In this document: piece after piece, positions 17,226-25,946 of the stretch
Layout: each line of letters begins with the position of its first letter
Position numbering within the stretch: the stretch's first letter is position 1
Source: Mycobacterium bourgelatii
Lineage (GTDB): Bacteria; Actinomycetota; Actinomycetes; Mycobacteriales; Mycobacteriaceae
Direction: 5' to 3'
Length of the DNA stretch: 64,000 nucleotides
Assembly: GCF_010723575.1 (NCBI RefSeq)
Contig: NZ_BLKZ01000001.1
Coordinates: forward strand, 2,108,001 to 2,172,000
Made by a program: the position numbers and the translations under genes
Notes under the pieces: model-generated
What the model was told of the DNA's origin: nothing
Database searches by the model: none
What the model saw: the letters and a program-made list of their open reading frames with translations, nothing else

Positions 17226-19154
17226 ATGCTGGAACAGATCCGCGGGCCTGCTGATCTGCAGCACCTTTCCCAAGCTCAGCTTCGTGACCTCGCACAGGAG
17301 ATTCGGGAGTTCCTCATCCACAAGGTGGCCGCCACCGGTGGGCACCTGGGACCGAACCTCGGTGTGGTCGAGCTGACGCTGGCGCTGCACCGGGTATTCG
17401 ATTCGCCGCACGACCCGATCATCTTCGACACCGGCCACCAGGCCTATGTCCACAAGATGCTGACCGGGCGCGCCCAGGACTTCGAGGGCCTGCGCAAGAA
17501 GGGTGGGCTGTCGGGCTACCCGTCGCGCGCCGAGAGCGAGCACGACTGGGTGGAGTCGAGCCACGCCAGCGCTGCGCTGTCGTATGCCGACGGGCTGGCC
17601 AAGGCGTTCGAGTTGACCGGGCACCGCAATCGGCACGTGGTGGCTGTGGTGGGCGACGGCGCGCTCACCGGCGGCATGTGTTGGGAGGCGCTGAACAACA
17701 TCGCCGGGTCGCACCGGCCGGTGATCATCGTCGTGAACGACAACGGGCGCAGCTACGCGCCGACCATCGGCGGTGTCGCCGACCACCTGGCCACGCTGCG
17801 TCTGCAGCCGGCCTACGAACAGTTGTTGGAGCGCGGCCGCAACGTCATGCGGTCGGTGCCGCTGGTCGGCAAGGCCACCTACCGCTTCATGCACAGCGTG
17901 AAGGCGGGCATCAAGGATTCCCTGTCACCGCAGCTGCTGTTCACCGACCTCGGGCTCAAGTACGTCGGTCCGGTCGACGGCCACGACGAACGCGCGGTGG
18001 AGGTCGCACTGCGCAGTGCCCGCGGCTTCGGGGCCCCGGTGATCGTGCACGTCGTGACGCGCAAGGGGATGGGCTACCCGCCCGCCGAGGCCGACGAGGC
18101 CGAGCAGATGCATTCCACGGTTCCCATCAATCCCGTCACCGGCATCGCCACCAAGGTGGCCGGCCCGGGCTGGACCAGCACCTTTGCCGAGGCGCTCATC
18201 GCCTACGGCCACAAGCGCCGCGACATCGTGGCCATTACCGCGGCCATGCCAGGCCCCACCGGCTTGAGCGCGTTCGGGGAGGCATTCCCGGACCGGTTGT
18301 TCGATGTGGGCATCGCCGAACAACACGCGATGACGTCGGCGGCCGGCCTGGCCATGGGCGGGATGCACCCGGTGGTCGCGATCTATTCGACGTTCCTGAA
18401 CCGGGCGTTCGACCAGATCATGATGGACGTCGCGCTGCACAAGCTGCCCGTCACCATGGTGCTCGACCGCGCCGGTATCACCGGTTCGGACGGACCCAGC
18501 CACAACGGCATGTGGGATTTGTCGATCCTGGGCATCGTGCCCGGTATCCGGGTGGCCGCGCCCCGCGACGGCACGCGGCTTCGCGAGGAGCTCGGCGAGG
18601 CGCTGGACGTCAACGACGGCCCGACGGCATTGCGTTTCCCCAAAGGGGACGTCGGCGAAGACATCCCGTCTCTGGAGCGACGCGGCACCGGGGTGTCGGC
18701 AGTCGACATCTTGGCGGTCCCGGCAGCGGGTCTGAACCACGACGTGCTGCTGGTGTCGGTCGGTGCCTTTGCGCCGATGGCGCTGGCGGTGGCCAAGCGG
18801 CTGCACAACCAGGGGATCGGCGTGACGGTGATCGACCCCCGCTGGGTGCTGCCGGTGTCCGACGGCGTGCGCGAGCTTGCGGTGCAGCACAAGCTGGTGG
18901 TGACCCTGGAGGATAACGGGGTGAACGGCGGGGTGGGTTCGGCGGTGTCGGCGGCGCTGCGGCGTGCGGATATCGACGTGCCCTGCCGTGACGTGGGTCT
19001 ACCGCAGGAGTTCTACGAGCACGCGTCGCGCGGTGAGGTGCTGGCCGACCTCGGTCTGACGGACCAGGACGTGGCCCGCCGCATCACCGGGTGGGTCGCC
19101 GCGCTGGGTGCCGCCGCCCCGACCGAGTCGGAGATCAGCGAGCGTCTGGACTAG
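17226..19154 (+). CDS. dxs: 1-deoxy-D-xylulose-5-phosphate synthase
   Basis: This 642-residue thiamine-diphosphate enzyme condenses pyruvate and glyceraldehyde 3-phosphate, the first step of the MEP isoprenoid pathway. DTGHQAYVHKMLTGR, the ThDP-binding VVGDGALTGGMCWEALNN, the pyrimidine-domain Glu in DVGIAEQHAMTSAAGLA and DRAGITGSDGPSHNGMWDLS are all intact. The length is full. The ATG at 17226 agrees with known mycobacterial Dxs N-termini. The 3' end overlaps the convergent RNase D-like gene by 20 bp. Confidence 0.97.
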   Translation: MLEQIRGPADLQHLSQAQLRDLAQEIREFLIHKVAATGGHLGPNLGVVELTLALHRVFDSPHDPIIFDTGHQAYVHKMLTGRAQDFEGLRKKGGLSGYPSRAESEHDWVESSHASAALSYADGLAKAFELTGHRNRHVVAVVGDGALTGGMCWEALNNIAGSHRPVIIVVNDNGRSYAPTIGGVADHLATLRLQPAYEQLLERGRNVMRSVPLVGKATYRFMHSVKAGIKDSLSPQLLFTDLGLKYVGPVDGHDERAVEVALRSARGFGAPVIVHVVTRKGMGYPPAEADEAEQMHSTVPINPVTGIATKVAGPGWTSTFAEALIAYGHKRRDIVAITAAMPGPTGLSAFGEAFPDRLFDVGIAEQHAMTSAAGLAMGGMHPVVAIYSTFLNRAFDQIMMDVALHKLPVTMVLDRAGITGSDGPSHNGMWDLSILGIVPGIRVAAPRDGTRLREELGEALDVNDGPTALRFPKGDVGEDIPSLERRGTGVSAVDILAVPAAGLNHDVLLVSVGAFAPMALAVAKRLHNQGIGVTVIDPRWVLPVSDGVRELAVQHKLVVTLEDNGVNGGVGSAVSAALRRADIDVPCRDVGLPQEFYEHASRGEVLADLGLTDQDVARRITGWVAALGAAAPTESEISERLD

Positions 19155-20445
19155 GTTCGTCGGTCTGCTGCTGAGCGGAAAGCAGGGATTGCGCGTGCGC
19201 TAGGGCCCGGGCCAGCGCCGTCACCACGAGTTCGCGCTGCCATGCCCGCGCCTGACCGGTGCGCAGGTATTCGTCGACGGCGTTGACCGGATCGGACGGG
19301 TTCTCCCAGTCCCAACACAGCCGTCGCACCAACTCAGGCGACAGCAAGTTTTCCGTCGGCACCTTCACCCGCTGCGACACCTCGGACAGTGCCGCCCGAG
19401 CCGCTTCCAGGCGTGCCGCGGCCTCCGGCTTGCGTCGGCTCCATCGCGCCGGTGGCGGTGGCCCGTTGGGCGCCTCGGACACGTCGGGCGGGTCCTGGTT
19501 GTCCCTGGCCGCTTCCAGGGCGGCCAGCCACATCGCGGCGTTGCGGCGCTGGTTGCGCCCGCCGAACACTGGCAACGCGACGAGGTCGTCCACCGTCTTG
19601 GGGTCCTGGATGGCGGCGTCGATGATGGCCGAGTCCGGCAGGATGCGTCGCGGCGCGATGTCGCGGCGCTGGGCGATCGTGTCGCGCACCGTCCACAACT
19701 CGCGGACCGCAGCCAGACCCCGCCGGTCACGCACCCGGTGGATACCCGAGGTGCGTCGCCAGCGCTCCCGCCGCGACGCAGCAGACGCCGTGCGGGTCTC
19801 ATATTCCCGCAGGTACTCGAATTCCTGCGCCGCCCAATCGGATTTGCCCTGCTCGGCGAGCACCGCAGAGATCGCCGAGCGCAGCTCGATGAGCAGTTCG
19901 ACGTCGAGCGCGGCGTAGTTGAGCCAGTCGCGCGGCAGGGGACGCTTGGACCAGTCCGCCGCGCCGTGGCCCTTGACCAGGCCCTGGCCCAGCAGGCGCT
20001 GGACCATCGTCGCCAGGTTCACCCGGTCGAAGCCGGCCAGCCGCCCGGCGAGCTCGGTGTCGTACAGCGCGGCCGGTCGCATGCCCACCTCGGCCAGGCA
20101 GGGCAGATCCTGATCTGCCGAATGCAGGATCCATTCGTCCGTGCCGAGCACCTCGGCCACCGGTCGCAGCACGGTCAGCGGGTCGCCACCGTGGCTGACC
20201 GGGTCGATCAGCACGGTCCCGGCGCCGGCGCGCCGGACCTGGATCAGGTAGGCGCGGTTCGAGTAGCGGAAACCTGACGCCCGCTCGGCGTCGACAGCGA
20301 ACGGCCCGGTGCCGCGGTCCAGCTGCTCGGCCGCCGCCTCGATCTGGCGCGCGGACACCGACAATTCCGGCAGTCCTTCCGCCGGATGCAGCAGGGGGGC
20401 GTGCTCCGGCTCCGCGCTGCCCTGCGAATCTGCCTCAGGGCACAT
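19135..20445 (-). CDS. RNase D-like 3'-5' exonuclease with HRDC domain
   Basis: The 436-residue protein has a DEDD-type exonuclease domain: FAVDAERASGFRYSNRAYLI with the D-x-E motif, WILHSADQDLPCLAEVG, and YDTELAGRLAG with LNYAALDVELLIELR. HRDC-like helical repeats follow (GLAAVRELWTVRDTIAQRRD, later PELVRRLCWDW). ATG 20443-20445 is chosen because it lies 1 bp after the DUF3000 stop and gives the usual family length. The likely role is RNA 3'-end processing. It corresponds to Rv2681. Confidence 0.9.
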   Translation of the reverse strand: MCPEADSQGSAEPEHAPLLHPAEGLPELSVSARQIEAAAEQLDRGTGPFAVDAERASGFRYSNRAYLIQVRRAGAGTVLIDPVSHGGDPLTVLRPVAEVLGTDEWILHSADQDLPCLAEVGMRPAALYDTELAGRLAGFDRVNLATMVQRLLGQGLVKGHGAADWSKRPLPRDWLNYAALDVELLIELRSAISAVLAEQGKSDWAAQEFEYLREYETRTASAASRRERWRRTSGIHRVRDRRGLAAVRELWTVRDTIAQRRDIAPRRILPDSAIIDAAIQDPKTVDDLVALPVFGGRNQRRNAAMWLAALEAARDNQDPPDVSEAPNGPPPPARWSRRKPEAAARLEAARAALSEVSQRVKVPTENLLSPELVRRLCWDWENPSDPVNAVDEYLRTGQARAWQRELVVTALARALAHAQSLLSAQQQTDEPSPDAR

Positions 20446-20446
20446 A

Positions 20447-21028
20447 TCAGGCGCGTGACCGGGAGCCCAAGTCGATGACCCCAGCGGGAGGCAGACCCGC
20501 CGCGTGCTCCAGGACGTCGCAGAACGCTTGGACGTGGCTGCTGACATCGGGTTCGGTCGCCGTCCATGAGGCCCGAAGCTCGAGTTGGTGGGCGCGCGGC
20601 GGCCCGGAGATGTCGCCGTAGCGCACCGACGTGGTTGCGGTGACGGTACCGCCCAGGGCGGTCATGTGCTTGGTGCGTGCGTCCAGCGCCTCTACCAGCC
20701 AACTCCACGCGACTTCGGGCAGCAGCGGGTCGACGGCTTCGTGCGAGTCCAGGTCGGCCTGCACGTAGGCGACCAGGCGGATGGTGCCGTCCCATGCGTC
20801 CGACCCGTCCGGGTCGTACAACAGAATGAGTCGTCCGAACGCGTCGCCGTCGGACAACTCCGGGACCGCGTCCTGGTCCGGATGTTTGATCTCGGCGCCC
20901 AGCGCGTAGCTGAATGGAGCCAGCCGCTGAGGTGGTCGAATGGGGCCGAGCTCGATTTCCGGGCGCACGGTAACGGCGTTCATCGCCGCTACCGCCTCAC
21001 GGAAAGGCGTCGGTTCGGCTGAGGTCAC
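20447..21028 (-). CDS. DUF3000 family protein
   Basis: The 193-residue soluble protein (MTSAEPTPFREAVAAMNAVT at the start; RLAPFSYALGAEI and AVDPLLPEVAWSWLVEAL inside) matches the actinobacterial DUF3000 family, equivalent to Rv2680. It starts at GTG 21026-21028, directly at the end of a MIRU-like element. It forms a tight pair with the RNase D-like gene 1 bp downstream, which hints at a shared role in RNA metabolism. This is inference from context only. Confidence 0.9.
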   Translation of the reverse strand: MTSAEPTPFREAVAAMNAVTVRPEIELGPIRPPQRLAPFSYALGAEIKHPDQDAVPELSDGDAFGRLILLYDPDGSDAWDGTIRLVAYVQADLDSHEAVDPLLPEVAWSWLVEALDARTKHMTALGGTVTATTSVRYGDISGPPRAHQLELRASWTATEPDVSSHVQAFCDVLEHAAGLPPAGVIDLGSRSRA

Positions 21029-21081
21029 GAGGCGGCTCCTTCTTCACCGCTGCGCGCTGAATCCTCCTCGGCGCGGGTCAC
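21029..21081 (-). repeat. MIRU-like element upstream of the DUF3000 gene
   Basis: Read on the minus strand the 53-bp segment begins GTGACCCGCGCCGAGGAGGA, contains GCAGCGGTGAAGAAGGAGCC, and runs into the GTGACC start of the DUF3000 gene. This is the typical MIRU pattern of overlapping start/stop tetramers flanking a GCG-rich body with an internal ribosome-binding site. It is diverged from the 52-bp array at 25791-25946 but aligns with it along its length. Confidence 0.55.
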
Positions 21082-21270
21082 GATTTCGACGGTAGCCCTA
21101 TCCGCCGACACGCGGGCACAGGCGCGCCGGTCATGCCTCGGGGCTGCCTAACCTGCGGGCCCGGTTCTGGGGATGCGAAGCTCGGATTTCCCGACGAATT
21201 CAAGGCCGGCTCCGTGTGGCCGTCGACGTTACGCAGGGGCAGATTTGCGCACGTGGCAGCATTGAGACCG

Positions 21271-22320
21271 ATGAATACCCGTCGCGAGCTTGACCAGTCT
21301 CCCTATCTGGCCGCGGTTGCTGGCCGCAAACCCAGCCGCGTGCCGGTGTGGTTCATGCGTCAGGCTGGCCGATCGTTGCCCGAATACCGAGCTCTGCGTG
21401 AGCAACACACCATGCTGGACGCCTGTTTCCAGCCGGAAGTGGCCTGCGAGATCACGTTGCAGCCGATCCGCCGCTACGGCGTCGACGCGGCAATCCTGTT
21501 CTCCGACATCGTGGTGCCGCTGCGTGCCGCCGGGATCGACCTGGACATCGTCGCCGACGTCGGGCCGGTGATCGCGCACCCGGTGCGCACCACGGCCGAC
21601 ATCGACGCGATGAAACCCCTCGACGCCGAAGCGATTGCGCCCATCCTGTCGGCGGTCTCGCTGTTGGTGGCCGAGCTGGGCGAGGTCCCGCTGATCGGCT
21701 TCGCCGGTGCGCCGTTCACGCTGGCCTCCTACCTGGTGGAGGGCGGGCCGAGCCGCCATCACGCCCGCACGAAGGCGATGATGCTGGCCGCGCCGGGGGA
21801 CTGGCATGCGCTGATGACCAAGCTGACAGACCTCACCATCGCGTTTTTGCGCGGCCAGCTCGAGGCCGGCGTGGACGCGATTCAGCTCTTCGACTCGTGG
21901 GCGGGGACGCTGTCGCTGGCCGACTACCGGCAGTACGTGCTGCCGCACAGTGCGCGGATCTTCGGCACCCTGGCCGAGTACGGGGTGCCCATGACGCACT
22001 TCGGTGTCGGCACCGCCGAATTGCTGGGGGCCATGTCAGAAGCCGGTGCCAGCGTGGTCGGCGTCGATTGGCGCACCTCGTTGAGCGACGCGGCGACCAG
22101 GGTCGCTCCCGGCACGGCGCTGCAGGGCAACCTCGATCCGGTGGTGGTGCTGGCCGGCTGGGACGTAGCGGAGAAAGCGGCTCGTGCGGTTGTCGACGAC
22201 GGGCGTCGCGCTGTTGACGCCGGCGCGACGGGGCACGTGTTCAACCTCGGCCATGGGGTGCTGCCAGAGACCGACCCCGGCGTGCTGACCGATCTGGTGG
22301 CGCTGGTCCACTCGCTATGA
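21271..22320 (+). CDS. hemE: uroporphyrinogen decarboxylase
   Basis: The 349-residue enzyme decarboxylates uroporphyrinogen III to coproporphyrinogen III. The N-terminal signature PVWFMRQAGRSLPEYR with its two Arg residues, the ILFSDIVVPLRAAGIDLDI segment and GATGHVFNLGHGVLPETDP are intact. ATG 21271 gives MNTRRELDQSPYLAAVAGRK, matching the family start. The open frame extends upstream without conservation. Its stop overlaps the hemY ATG (ATGA), opening a four-gene haem operon. The echA15 gene found between DUF3000 and hemE in M. tuberculosis is absent. Confidence 0.97.
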   Translation: MNTRRELDQSPYLAAVAGRKPSRVPVWFMRQAGRSLPEYRALREQHTMLDACFQPEVACEITLQPIRRYGVDAAILFSDIVVPLRAAGIDLDIVADVGPVIAHPVRTTADIDAMKPLDAEAIAPILSAVSLLVAELGEVPLIGFAGAPFTLASYLVEGGPSRHHARTKAMMLAAPGDWHALMTKLTDLTIAFLRGQLEAGVDAIQLFDSWAGTLSLADYRQYVLPHSARIFGTLAEYGVPMTHFGVGTAELLGAMSEAGASVVGVDWRTSLSDAATRVAPGTALQGNLDPVVVLAGWDVAEKAARAVVDDGRRAVDAGATGHVFNLGHGVLPETDPGVLTDLVALVHSL

Positions 22321-23672
22321 AGGCCTCGTTTTGCGTTGTCGGGGGCGGCATTTCGGGTTTGACGGCGGCGTACCGGTTGCGGCTCGCGGCCGGTGACGAC
22401 GCGCGCATCACGCTGTTCGACCCGGCGGATCGACTCGGTGGGATATTGCGCACCGAGCGGGTCGGCGGGCTGCCGATGGACGTCGGCGCCGAGGCGTTCG
22501 TGCTGCGCCGACCCGAGATGCGGGCGCTGCTGGCCGAACTGGGCCTGTCGGACCTGCAGCGGACCCCCACCGGCGCCCGGCCGCTGATCTACAGCGCAGG
22601 CAAGACGCATCCGTTGCCGACGGGCACGGTGATGGGCATACCGGCGTCGGCGGACTCCGTTGCCGGACTCGTGGACGAGGAGACCTTGGCACGGATCTCT
22701 TCCGAGCCCGCCCGCCCGTTCAGTTGGCAACCGGGCAGCGACCCCACGGTGGCCGAGTTGGTGGCCGACCGCTTCGGCGAGCAGGTGGTGTCGAGGTCGG
22801 TGGACCCCTTGCTCAGCGGTGTGTACGCGGGTTCGGCGGCGACGATCGGTCTGCGCGCGGCCGTACCGAGTGTGGCGGCCGCCTTGGACCGCGGCGCCGC
22901 GAACTTGACCGAGGCGGTTCGGCAAGGCACGCCACCGGCCAACAACTCGCCGATATTCGGTGCGGTGGCCGGCGGCTATCAGGTGCTGGTGGATGAACTC
23001 GTGCGGCGCAGCCGGATCCAATGGGTTCGGGCCGTGGTCTCGGATTTGCAGCCCGGCTGGGAGTTGCGCGACGACACTGGGGCCCGCTGGCAAGCCGACG
23101 CGGTGGTTCTTGCCCTCCCGGCGGCCCGGATGGCGCGTCTGGTCGGCGAGGTGGCACCGGGCGCCGCGGCGGCGGCTGGGCGCGTGGTCAGTGCGTCCTC
23201 GGCGGTGGTCGCGCTCGCGGTACCCGCCGAGACACCGTTCCCGCAGTGCTCGGGCGTGCTGGTGGCATCGGGTGAACCGCTGCATGCCAAGGCGGCCACG
23301 CTGTCGTCGCGCAAGTGGGGTATGGGTGATGGCGCGGGCGGCGATGTGCAGCTGCTGCGACTGTCGTTCGGGCGATTCGGCGACGACCTGGCCCGCCGTG
23401 CTTCCGACGACGAGTTGCTGACCTGGGCGCGTGCCGACCTGGCCGCGATGTTCGGGTTTTCGGTCGACATCGTCGACGCGCGGGTGCAGCGTTGGATCGA
23501 TGCGATGCCGCAGTATGGACCCGGTCACGCCGAGCTGGTCGCGGAGCTGCGGGCCGGGCTGCCGCCGGGTCTCGCCGTGGCCGGCAGCTACCTTGACGGC
23601 ATCGGCGTGCCGGCGTGTGTCGGTGCGGCGGGGCGCGCGGTCGAGGCGCTCGGAGCGCTAGTGGCACGATAG
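22317..23672 (+). CDS. hemY: coproporphyrinogen III oxidase (HemY/CgoX type)
   Basis: The 451-residue flavoprotein has an N-terminal FAD dinucleotide fold (FCVVGGGISGLTAAYRLRLA), the amine-oxidase-like central region and a C-terminal FAD motif (VAGSYLDGIGVPACVGAAGR). In actinobacteria this enzyme oxidises coproporphyrinogen III to coproporphyrin III in the coproporphyrin-dependent pathway, which fits the following hemQ gene. It starts in a 4-bp overlap with hemE. Confidence 0.95.
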   Translation: MKASFCVVGGGISGLTAAYRLRLAAGDDARITLFDPADRLGGILRTERVGGLPMDVGAEAFVLRRPEMRALLAELGLSDLQRTPTGARPLIYSAGKTHPLPTGTVMGIPASADSVAGLVDEETLARISSEPARPFSWQPGSDPTVAELVADRFGEQVVSRSVDPLLSGVYAGSAATIGLRAAVPSVAAALDRGAANLTEAVRQGTPPANNSPIFGAVAGGYQVLVDELVRRSRIQWVRAVVSDLQPGWELRDDTGARWQADAVVLALPAARMARLVGEVAPGAAAAAGRVVSASSAVVALAVPAETPFPQCSGVLVASGEPLHAKAATLSSRKWGMGDGAGGDVQLLRLSFGRFGDDLARRASDDELLTWARADLAAMFGFSVDIVDARVQRWIDAMPQYGPGHAELVAELRAGLPPGLAVAGSYLDGIGVPACVGAAGRAVEALGALVAR

Positions 23673-23677
23673 GTTTC

Positions 23678-24373
23678 ATGGCCAAGCTTGACTTCGACGC
23701 TCTGAACGCGACGATCCGCTACCTGATGTTCTCTGTTTTTTCGGTGCGGCCCGGTGAGCTGGGTGACCAGCGGGATGCCGTGATCGACGACACCGCCACC
23801 TTTCTCAAGCAGCAGGAAGAACGCGGCGTGGTGGTGCGCGGCCTGTACGACGTGGCGGGCCTACGCGCGGACGCGGATTTCATGATCTGGACCCACGCCG
23901 AGCGTGTCGAGGACCTGCAGGCCACCTACTCCGACTTCCGGCGGACCACGACCCTGGGGCGGGCTTGCACGCCGGTATGGAGCAGCGTGGCGCTGCATCG
24001 CCCGGCGGAGTTCAACAAGAGCCACATCCCAGCGTTTCTGGCCGGTGAGGAGCCCGGCGCCTACATCTGCGTGTATCCGTTTGTGCGGTCGTACGAGTGG
24101 TATCTGCTGCCCGATGAGGAACGTCGCCGCATGCTTGCCGAGCACGGCATGGCCGCGCGGGAGTACAAGGACGTGCGGGCCAACACGGTGCCGGCCTTCG
24201 CGCTGGGCGACTACGAGTGGTTGCTGGCCTTCGAGGCCCCGGAATTGCACCGGATCGTCGACCTGATGCGGGAGCTGCGGGCCACCGATGCCCGGCGGCA
24301 CACCCGCGAGGAGACGCCGTTCTTCACCGGGCCGCGGGTTCCGGTCGAGCAGCTGGTCAACGGGCTGCCGTGA
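23678..24373 (+). CDS. hemQ: coproheme decarboxylase HemQ (ChdC)
   Basis: The 231-residue protein is a chlorite-dismutase-fold coproheme decarboxylase, the last step to protohaem in Gram-positive bacteria. LNATIRYLMFSVFSVRPGEL, DADFMIWTHAERVEDLQATY and YEWYLLPDEERRRMLAEHG are characteristic, with the conserved Tyr of the latter motif present. ATG 23678 lies 5 bp after the hemY stop. Its stop overlaps the GTG of the downstream methyltransferase. It corresponds to Rv2676c. Confidence 0.94.
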   Translation: MAKLDFDALNATIRYLMFSVFSVRPGELGDQRDAVIDDTATFLKQQEERGVVVRGLYDVAGLRADADFMIWTHAERVEDLQATYSDFRRTTTLGRACTPVWSSVALHRPAEFNKSHIPAFLAGEEPGAYICVYPFVRSYEWYLLPDEERRRMLAEHGMAAREYKDVRANTVPAFALGDYEWLLAFEAPELHRIVDLMRELRATDARRHTREETPFFTGPRVPVEQLVNGLP

Positions 24374-25131
24374 CGCACTCGGCCGATCCCAACGATCCGA
24401 CCGACCCGACCCGGTTCGAGGAGCGGTACCGGGACGAGCGGGTAGCCCACGGCCTACCTGCCGCTACGCCGTGGGACATCGGCGGGCCGCAGCCGGTGGT
24501 GCAGCAACTGGTGGCGGTGGGTGCGATCAAGGGTGAAGTGCTCGACCCCGGCACCGGACCCGGACACCACGCGATCTACTTCGCCTCGAAGGGCTACTCG
24601 GCCGTCGGCATCGACGGGTCGGCCACGGCCATCGAGCGCGCCCGGGAGAATGCGCGGAAAGCCGGCGTCTCGGTCGATTTCCAGGTGGCCGACGCGACCA
24701 AGTTGGACGGGCTGGACGGCCGGTTCGACACGGTCGTCGATTGCGCGTTCTATCACACCTTCAGCACCGCTCCGGAGTTGCAGAGGTCGTACGTGCAGGC
24801 GTTGCATCGGGCCACCAAGCCGGGCGCTCGGCTCTATATGTTCGAGTTCGGTGAGCACGACGTCAACGGCTTCAAAATGCTTCGGACGTTGCCCGAGAGC
24901 GCGTTTCGCGACGTGCTTCCCCACGGTGGGTGGGAGATCACCTATATCGGGACTACCACCTATCAGGTGAACATGAGCGCCGAGGCGATCGAGCTAATGG
25001 CCGAACGGAACCCGGAGGTGGCCGATCAGGTCCAGGACGTGTTGCAGCGGTTCCGGGCGATGGAGCCGTGGCTCGTCGATGGTCGGGTACACGCGCCGTT
25101 CTGGGAAGTGCATGCGACGCGGGTGGATTGA
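24370..25131 (+). CDS. class I SAM-dependent methyltransferase
   Basis: This 253-residue protein begins at GTG 24370, overlapping hemQ by 4 bp (GTGA). It has a classic SAM-binding motif (VLDPGTGPGHHAIYFASKGY), motif II (VGIDGSATAIERAREN) and the post-motif FDTVVDCAFYHTF. It is the fourth gene of the hem operon and corresponds to Rv2675c. A haem- or quinone-related substrate is possible from context but nothing in the sequence shows it. Confidence 0.87.
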   Translation: MTHSADPNDPTDPTRFEERYRDERVAHGLPAATPWDIGGPQPVVQQLVAVGAIKGEVLDPGTGPGHHAIYFASKGYSAVGIDGSATAIERARENARKAGVSVDFQVADATKLDGLDGRFDTVVDCAFYHTFSTAPELQRSYVQALHRATKPGARLYMFEFGEHDVNGFKMLRTLPESAFRDVLPHGGWEITYIGTTTYQVNMSAEAIELMAERNPEVADQVQDVLQRFRAMEPWLVDGRVHAPFWEVHATRVD

Positions 25132-25379
25132 GGGGGCTGCCAGGGTCAGCTCGTCGCCGGTCTCGTCACGTCTAGTCACATCCGTCACTCTGGTCGCTGG
25201 CCCGGGAATGTGGCTTGCTGCCCGGCTTTGAGCGACAACCGTTGATGCGCCAAACGCCTTGTCTGCGTTGACATTTGTCGCTACAAGCTGGGGCAGAGAT
25301 CATTGCCGCCCGGAACGGAGGCTGCTGTGGCACTTGTGGCCAGAGTGGCAATTGTGGCTGAGCCGCTCGGGCTAACCGG

Positions 25380-25790
25380 TTACGAGCCTTCGGGTACCAA
25401 TCGCAGCGAGATCGAGTTGATGCAGTAGCGCTGGTCCGTCGGCGTCGGGTAACCCTCACCCTCGAACACGTGCCCCAAGTGGCTGTGACAGTTCGCGCAC
25501 AGCACCTCAATGCGTGTCATCCCCATCGAGTGGTCGGGGCGCAGGATCACCGCGTCGCTGCTCGACGGGTCGTAGAACGACGGCCAGCCGCAGTGTGACT
25601 CGAATTTCTCTGTGCTGCGGAACAATTCGGCCCCGCAGGCGCGACACTGGTAGATGCCCTGGGTCTTGGTGTCGGTGTACTCACCGGTGAACGGACGCTC
25701 GGTGCCCGCGCGGCGTAGCACCTGGAATTCCTCGGGAGTGAGCCGTTTGCGCCACTCGTCGTCGGTGAGTTCTAGCTTCGGCTTAGTCAT
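25380..25790 (-). CDS. msrB: peptide-methionine (R)-S-oxide reductase MsrB
   Basis: This 136-residue thiol enzyme reduces methionine-R-sulfoxide. Two zinc-binding CxxC motifs (CRACGAELF, CANCHSHLGHVF) and the catalytic Cys in RYCINSISLRL are intact. The alternative upstream ATG would add MAQ, but ATG 25790 (MTKPKLELTDDEW) matches the known mycobacterial protein. The start overlaps the ATGA end of a three-copy MIRU array, through which it is probably translationally coupled to aftC upstream. Confidence 0.96.
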   Translation of the reverse strand: MTKPKLELTDDEWRKRLTPEEFQVLRRAGTERPFTGEYTDTKTQGIYQCRACGAELFRSTEKFESHCGWPSFYDPSSSDAVILRPDHSMGMTRIEVLCANCHSHLGHVFEGEGYPTPTDQRYCINSISLRLVPEGS

Positions 25791-25946
25791 CTGCGCCACT
25801 CCTCCCCATCGCTTCGCTCTGTATCGTCGTTGGCGCGGTCATCTGCGCCACTCCTCCCCATCGCTTCGCTCTGTATCGTCGTTGGCGCGGTCATCTGCGC
25901 CACTCCTCCCCATCGCTTCGCTCTGCATCGTCGTTGGCGCGGTCAT
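25791..25946 (-). repeat. three-copy 52-bp MIRU-type tandem array
   Basis: Three head-to-tail copies of a 52-bp unit occupy 25791-25842, 25843-25894 and 25895-25946. The first two look identical and the third differs by one base (T to C). Read on the minus strand each unit starts ATGACCGCGCCAACGACGAT and carries GAAGCGATGGGGAGGAG before the next ATGA. The aftC stop overlaps the first ATG and the msrB start follows the last unit, the hallmark of mycobacterial interspersed repetitive units. Because 52 is not a multiple of 3, copy number changes the reading frame through the array. Confidence 0.93.

Noticed and set aside
15613..17295. 560-codon minus-strand frame opposite the antiporter
   Set aside because: The antiporter on the plus strand has all family motifs; the antisense product is low-complexity Gln/His/Asp-rich.
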